This document shows positions 62,116 to 64,000 of a stretch of DNA of 64,000 bases, piece after piece. Positions within the stretch are counted from its first letter, which is position 1. Every line of letters starts with the position of its first letter. A program made the translations under genes and the position numbers. Origin of the DNA: Candidatus Chlorohelix allophototropha (GTDB lineage: Bacteria > Chloroflexota > Chloroflexia > Chloroheliales > Chloroheliaceae); assembly GCF_030389965.1 (NCBI RefSeq), contig NZ_CP128399.1:2470934-2534933 (forward strand). The letters run 5' to 3'. The notes beneath the pieces were generated by a model. It had not been told where the DNA came from. It did not search any database and was given only the letters and a program-made list of their open reading frames with translations.

Positions 62116-62541
62116 TTAATCGACACCGAGGTTTGCAAGACCTTTAGTGAAGCGACCAGCGTGGGATTTTTCGGCTTTGGCGAGGGTTTCAAGCCACTCG
62201 GCGACTTCGGCAAAGCCTTCTTCGCGGGCAGTTTTGGCAAAACCGGGATACATTTCGCTGTATTCGTAGGTTTCTCCAGCGATTGCCGATTTCAGGTTGG
62301 CAGCGCTATCGCCTACAGGCTCACCTGTAACCGGGTCGCCCACTTCCTTCAAGAAGTCGAAGTGACCAAAAGCGTGTCCGGTTTCGCCTTCGGCTACTGA
62401 GCGGAACAGCGCGGCAATTTCCGGCTCGCCTTCAACATCGGCAGCACGAGCGAAATACAAATAGCGGCGGTTTGCCTGCGACTCGCCTGCAAAGGCTTCT
62501 TTTAAGTTTTCGTGGGTTTTGGTTCCTTGCAAATTAGCCAT
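62116..62541 (-). CDS. Rubrerythrin (diiron domain only)
   Basis: The 141-residue ferritin-like protein has [27 protein letters not shown] and [18 protein letters not shown], with Glu/His diiron ligands in two ExxH pairs. The usual C-terminal rubredoxin-like domain is missing, so electrons must come from another donor, possibly the Fe-S protein next to it. Rubrerythrins reduce peroxide. AAGGAGA precedes ATG 62541. Confidence 0.92.
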   Translation of the reverse strand: MANLQGTKTHENLKEAFAGESQANRRYLYFARAADVEGEPEIAALFRSVAEGETGHAFGHFDFLKEVGDPVTGEPVGDSAANLKSAIAGETYEYSEMYPGFAKTAREEGFAEVAEWLETLAKAEKSHAGRFTKGLANLGVD

Positions 62542-62649
62542 TACCAGTAATCTCCTTCTTTCGATTATTATCTATTGAGATTCCTTCAATCGATAAGAGG
62601 CTACCATGAAGCATCGGCATCCTCGTAAATATTTCACAGGGTTAACTAT

Positions 62650-62666
62650 TTAAGAATGGTTCTTAA
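62650..62666. promoter_or_regulatory. Palindromic operator upstream of rubrerythrin
   Basis: TTAAGAA-tgg-TTCTTAA is a perfect 7-3-7 palindrome just downstream of the predicted -10. A redox or metal repressor site (PerR- or Rrf2-like by role) is plausible; the protein is not identified. Confidence 0.55.
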
Positions 62667-62671
62667 TTAGG

Positions 62672-62700
62672 AAGATATACTAAAAAGGTTGGGTTGTCAA
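62672..62700 (-). promoter_or_regulatory. Promoter of the rubrerythrin operon
   Basis: On the minus strand TTGACA (62700-62695) and TATCTT (62677-62672) are 17 bases apart. The -35 is a perfect consensus. Confidence 0.7.
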
Positions 62701-62795
62701 GTAGGGAAAAGGGAAGAATTTGTTATGTTTTTTTAATTTATTTTGAGCCTTTGCAATAGAGGGGTTTAAGCCCCTCATTTCATACAACTTGTACA

Positions 62796-63758
62796 CTATT
62801 GCCAATTAATCAACGCTTTTAGGCAATAAGGATTATGCAAGGCGGAGGCATAGGCTTCCTGATATTCAGTTACCGGGTAGCGATGTGTAAACAAATAACC
62901 CGTCTGGATTTTATTAAGATGCATCGCGTTCATCACTGCGGGAACATCTTCCACCGCCCATTCGCGGCTGGTGTGGAACGATAATTCTTTGAGGAAGGGC
63001 CAAGCGAAATCAAGGTCGATACGACGGTAAAAACCTAACAACAAGACCCTGCCGCGATCACGCATTGCAGTGACATTTGTGCCGATAACTTCCATTTTGC
63101 CGGTAGCGTCAATCATCACGTCCACCTTAGCAGGGAGTTGGGATTTCAGGGAGGTGGTAGTAATATTGACTTTAATATCACCTACTATAGCCTTATCCAG
63201 CCGATCTTGAACTGTGTCGCACACAATCAGTTCCGCCCCTTTGAGTTTGGCAGCTTGAGCAGCCAATTGCCCGATTGGACCTTGACCCATTACCAGCACT
63301 AGTTCGCCCGGTTTGATGTCAATCAACTCCACGCCATGCCAAGCGGTAGCCGCCGGTGCAATTGCCACCGCCGCAACCGGGTCAAGTCCGTTGAGCAGAT
63401 ATGCCTTGCTGTAGTGGGTAGTAATATAACTGGCTTGACCACCCCATGCGGGTGTTACCCCTTCATAGCCGTAACTGCCACCTACAAATGCCAACTCGCC
63501 GACATAATTAGGCGAAACTGCTGCTCCAACTTCCACGATTTCGCCTACTGTTTCATAGCCGGGTATGCAGGGAAATGGCAAATTAGCCATCTCTACCAAT
63601 TGTCCCGCCATCAAAAGTCGTTCAGTGCCAGCCGAAATTGAGGTGTAGAGAGTACGTATCAGCACCTCCTCTGGCGCTAATTCGCGTAAACGAACGTCAG
63701 AGAAGGTCATTCGGTTTGGAGAGGATACTACAATAGCTTGCGCTGTGCGAATTATCAT
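62796..63758 (-). CDS. BchC-like MDR dehydrogenase
   Basis: The 320-residue protein is a medium-chain dehydrogenase without the structural zinc lobe. SISAGTERLLMAG and IPGYETVGEIVEVGA match BchC, 3-hydroxyethyl bacteriochlorophyllide a dehydrogenase, and VLLLGFYRRIDLDFAWPFLKE with a REWAVED block fits its C-terminal half. Related oxidoreductases in non-phototrophs share the SxISxGTER phrase, so the call is tentative. It follows the ArsA-type gene by 15 bases on the same strand. Confidence 0.55.
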   Translation of the reverse strand: MIIRTAQAIVVSSPNRMTFSDVRLRELAPEEVLIRTLYTSISAGTERLLMAGQLVEMANLPFPCIPGYETVGEIVEVGAAVSPNYVGELAFVGGSYGYEGVTPAWGGQASYITTHYSKAYLLNGLDPVAAVAIAPAATAWHGVELIDIKPGELVLVMGQGPIGQLAAQAAKLKGAELIVCDTVQDRLDKAIVGDIKVNITTTSLKSQLPAKVDVMIDATGKMEVIGTNVTAMRDRGRVLLLGFYRRIDLDFAWPFLKELSFHTSREWAVEDVPAVMNAMHLNKIQTGYLFTHRYPVTEYQEAYASALHNPYCLKALINWQ

Positions 63759-63773
63759 AGCAATTTCTTCTAT

Positions 63774-64000
63774 CTATTTACGAACGTTACCAGCAGGTTG
63801 CGCTTTGGATGTATCAAATACGGGCTTGGGTGCGGCAAATATAACATCCAAAGTATCGCCGTTAAAAGTAGCGTCTACCGCCGTGCAACGTGCCAGTGCC
63901 GTTGGCAACACAATAGTGCGCCTATACCAGCCCACCTCAATTACAAGGTCATCGCCGGTCTGCATCAACTTAACATCATCCTCAGTAGCAAAAGGCAGTT
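63774..64000 (-). CDS. ArsA-family ATPase, C-terminal fragment cut by the window edge
   Basis: The visible C-terminus, about 75 residues, reads LPFATEDDVKLMQTGDDLVIE and ends WYRRTIVLP...VIFA plus a polar tail. This is the HSP20-like C-terminal domain found in bacterial ArsA ATPases. The frame is open to the edge. The nucleotide-binding part is outside the window, so the call is inferred. ArsA-type genes occur beside pigment genes in green phototrophs. Confidence 0.6.
   Translation of the reverse strand, partial: LPFATEDDVKLMQTGDDLVIEVGWYRRTIVLPTALARCTAVDATFNGDTLDVIFAAPKPVFDTSKAQPAGNVRK

Overview
The window reads as a chromosomal segment of a bacterium in the phylum Chloroflexota. Base composition is moderate and genes are dense on both strands. 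The best taxonomic hint is a secreted protein (57.4-59.3 kb) that ends in the 'FPETGHNL / FxxYWxxxGGL / GYPISEEF / VQYFERARxExHPEN' repeats common in that phylum. A propionyl-CoA carboxylase/methylmalonyl-CoA mutase set and DUF3501 beside a GlpC-like protein also fit. A BchC-like dehydrogenase next to an ArsA-type ATPase (62.8-64 kb) and a CrtY-type lycopene cyclase (50.1-51.3 kb) suggest a phototrophic relative. No reaction-centre or Mg-chelatase gene lies here, so phototrophy is inference.

Layout. 0-0.7 kb: start of the division/cell-wall (dcw) cluster, mraZ then rsmH, with a promoter and 10-bp-phased MraZ boxes. 1.1-9.8 kb: an SDR dehydrogenase, groES-groEL under a perfect CIRCE, a UbiA-type prenyltransferase, an orphan metal-type ABC ATPase, two acetyltransferases and gcvPB. 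9.9-17.5 kb: a putative zincin and a methyltransferase, then a glycan cluster (GT4, a fused GT4-GT4, a methyltransferase, a GT-C membrane enzyme). 17.5-24.2 kb: a CopC-like membrane protein, a TPR protein, and an operon running DUF2357-like nuclease, zinc-ribbon protein, P1 peptidase, UbiD decarboxylase. 24.4-30.8 kb: a second glycan/lipid cluster (flippase-like protein, GT39, GT2-GT4 fusion, GT2). 30.8-39.7 kb: prmC-prfA, a TIM-barrel protein, aspartate kinase, and the propionyl-CoA carboxylase/BCCP/mutase run. 39.7-41.5 kb: a compact unexplained locus of small proteins and structured RNA with strong promoters and terminators. 41.5-46 kb: menC-type enolase, PIG-L deacetylase, ECF sigma/anti-sigma pair, ABC ATPase. 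46-55.1 kb: a giant CheB-CheR-PAS kinase, lycopene cyclase, DUF4395, DUF1059, and a Ser/Thr kinase carrying a degenerate beta-lactamase-like ectodomain. 55.1-57.2 kb: decayed DNA with a truncated secreted protein, a possible IS scar and a frameshifted PAS-GGDEF pseudogene. 57.2-64 kb: tRNA-Lys, the BNR-repeat secreted protein, rubrerythrin/Fe-S/DUF3501, and the BchC-like/ArsA pair.

The best candidates for something undescribed are the 39.7-41.5 kb locus and the kinase-beta-lactamase fusion at 52.9-55.1 kb. In the fusion, both catalytic lysines of the beta-lactamase fold are replaced while the serines remain, which points to a ligand sensor coupled to a kinase. The annotation comes from reading motifs by eye; no database search was possible.
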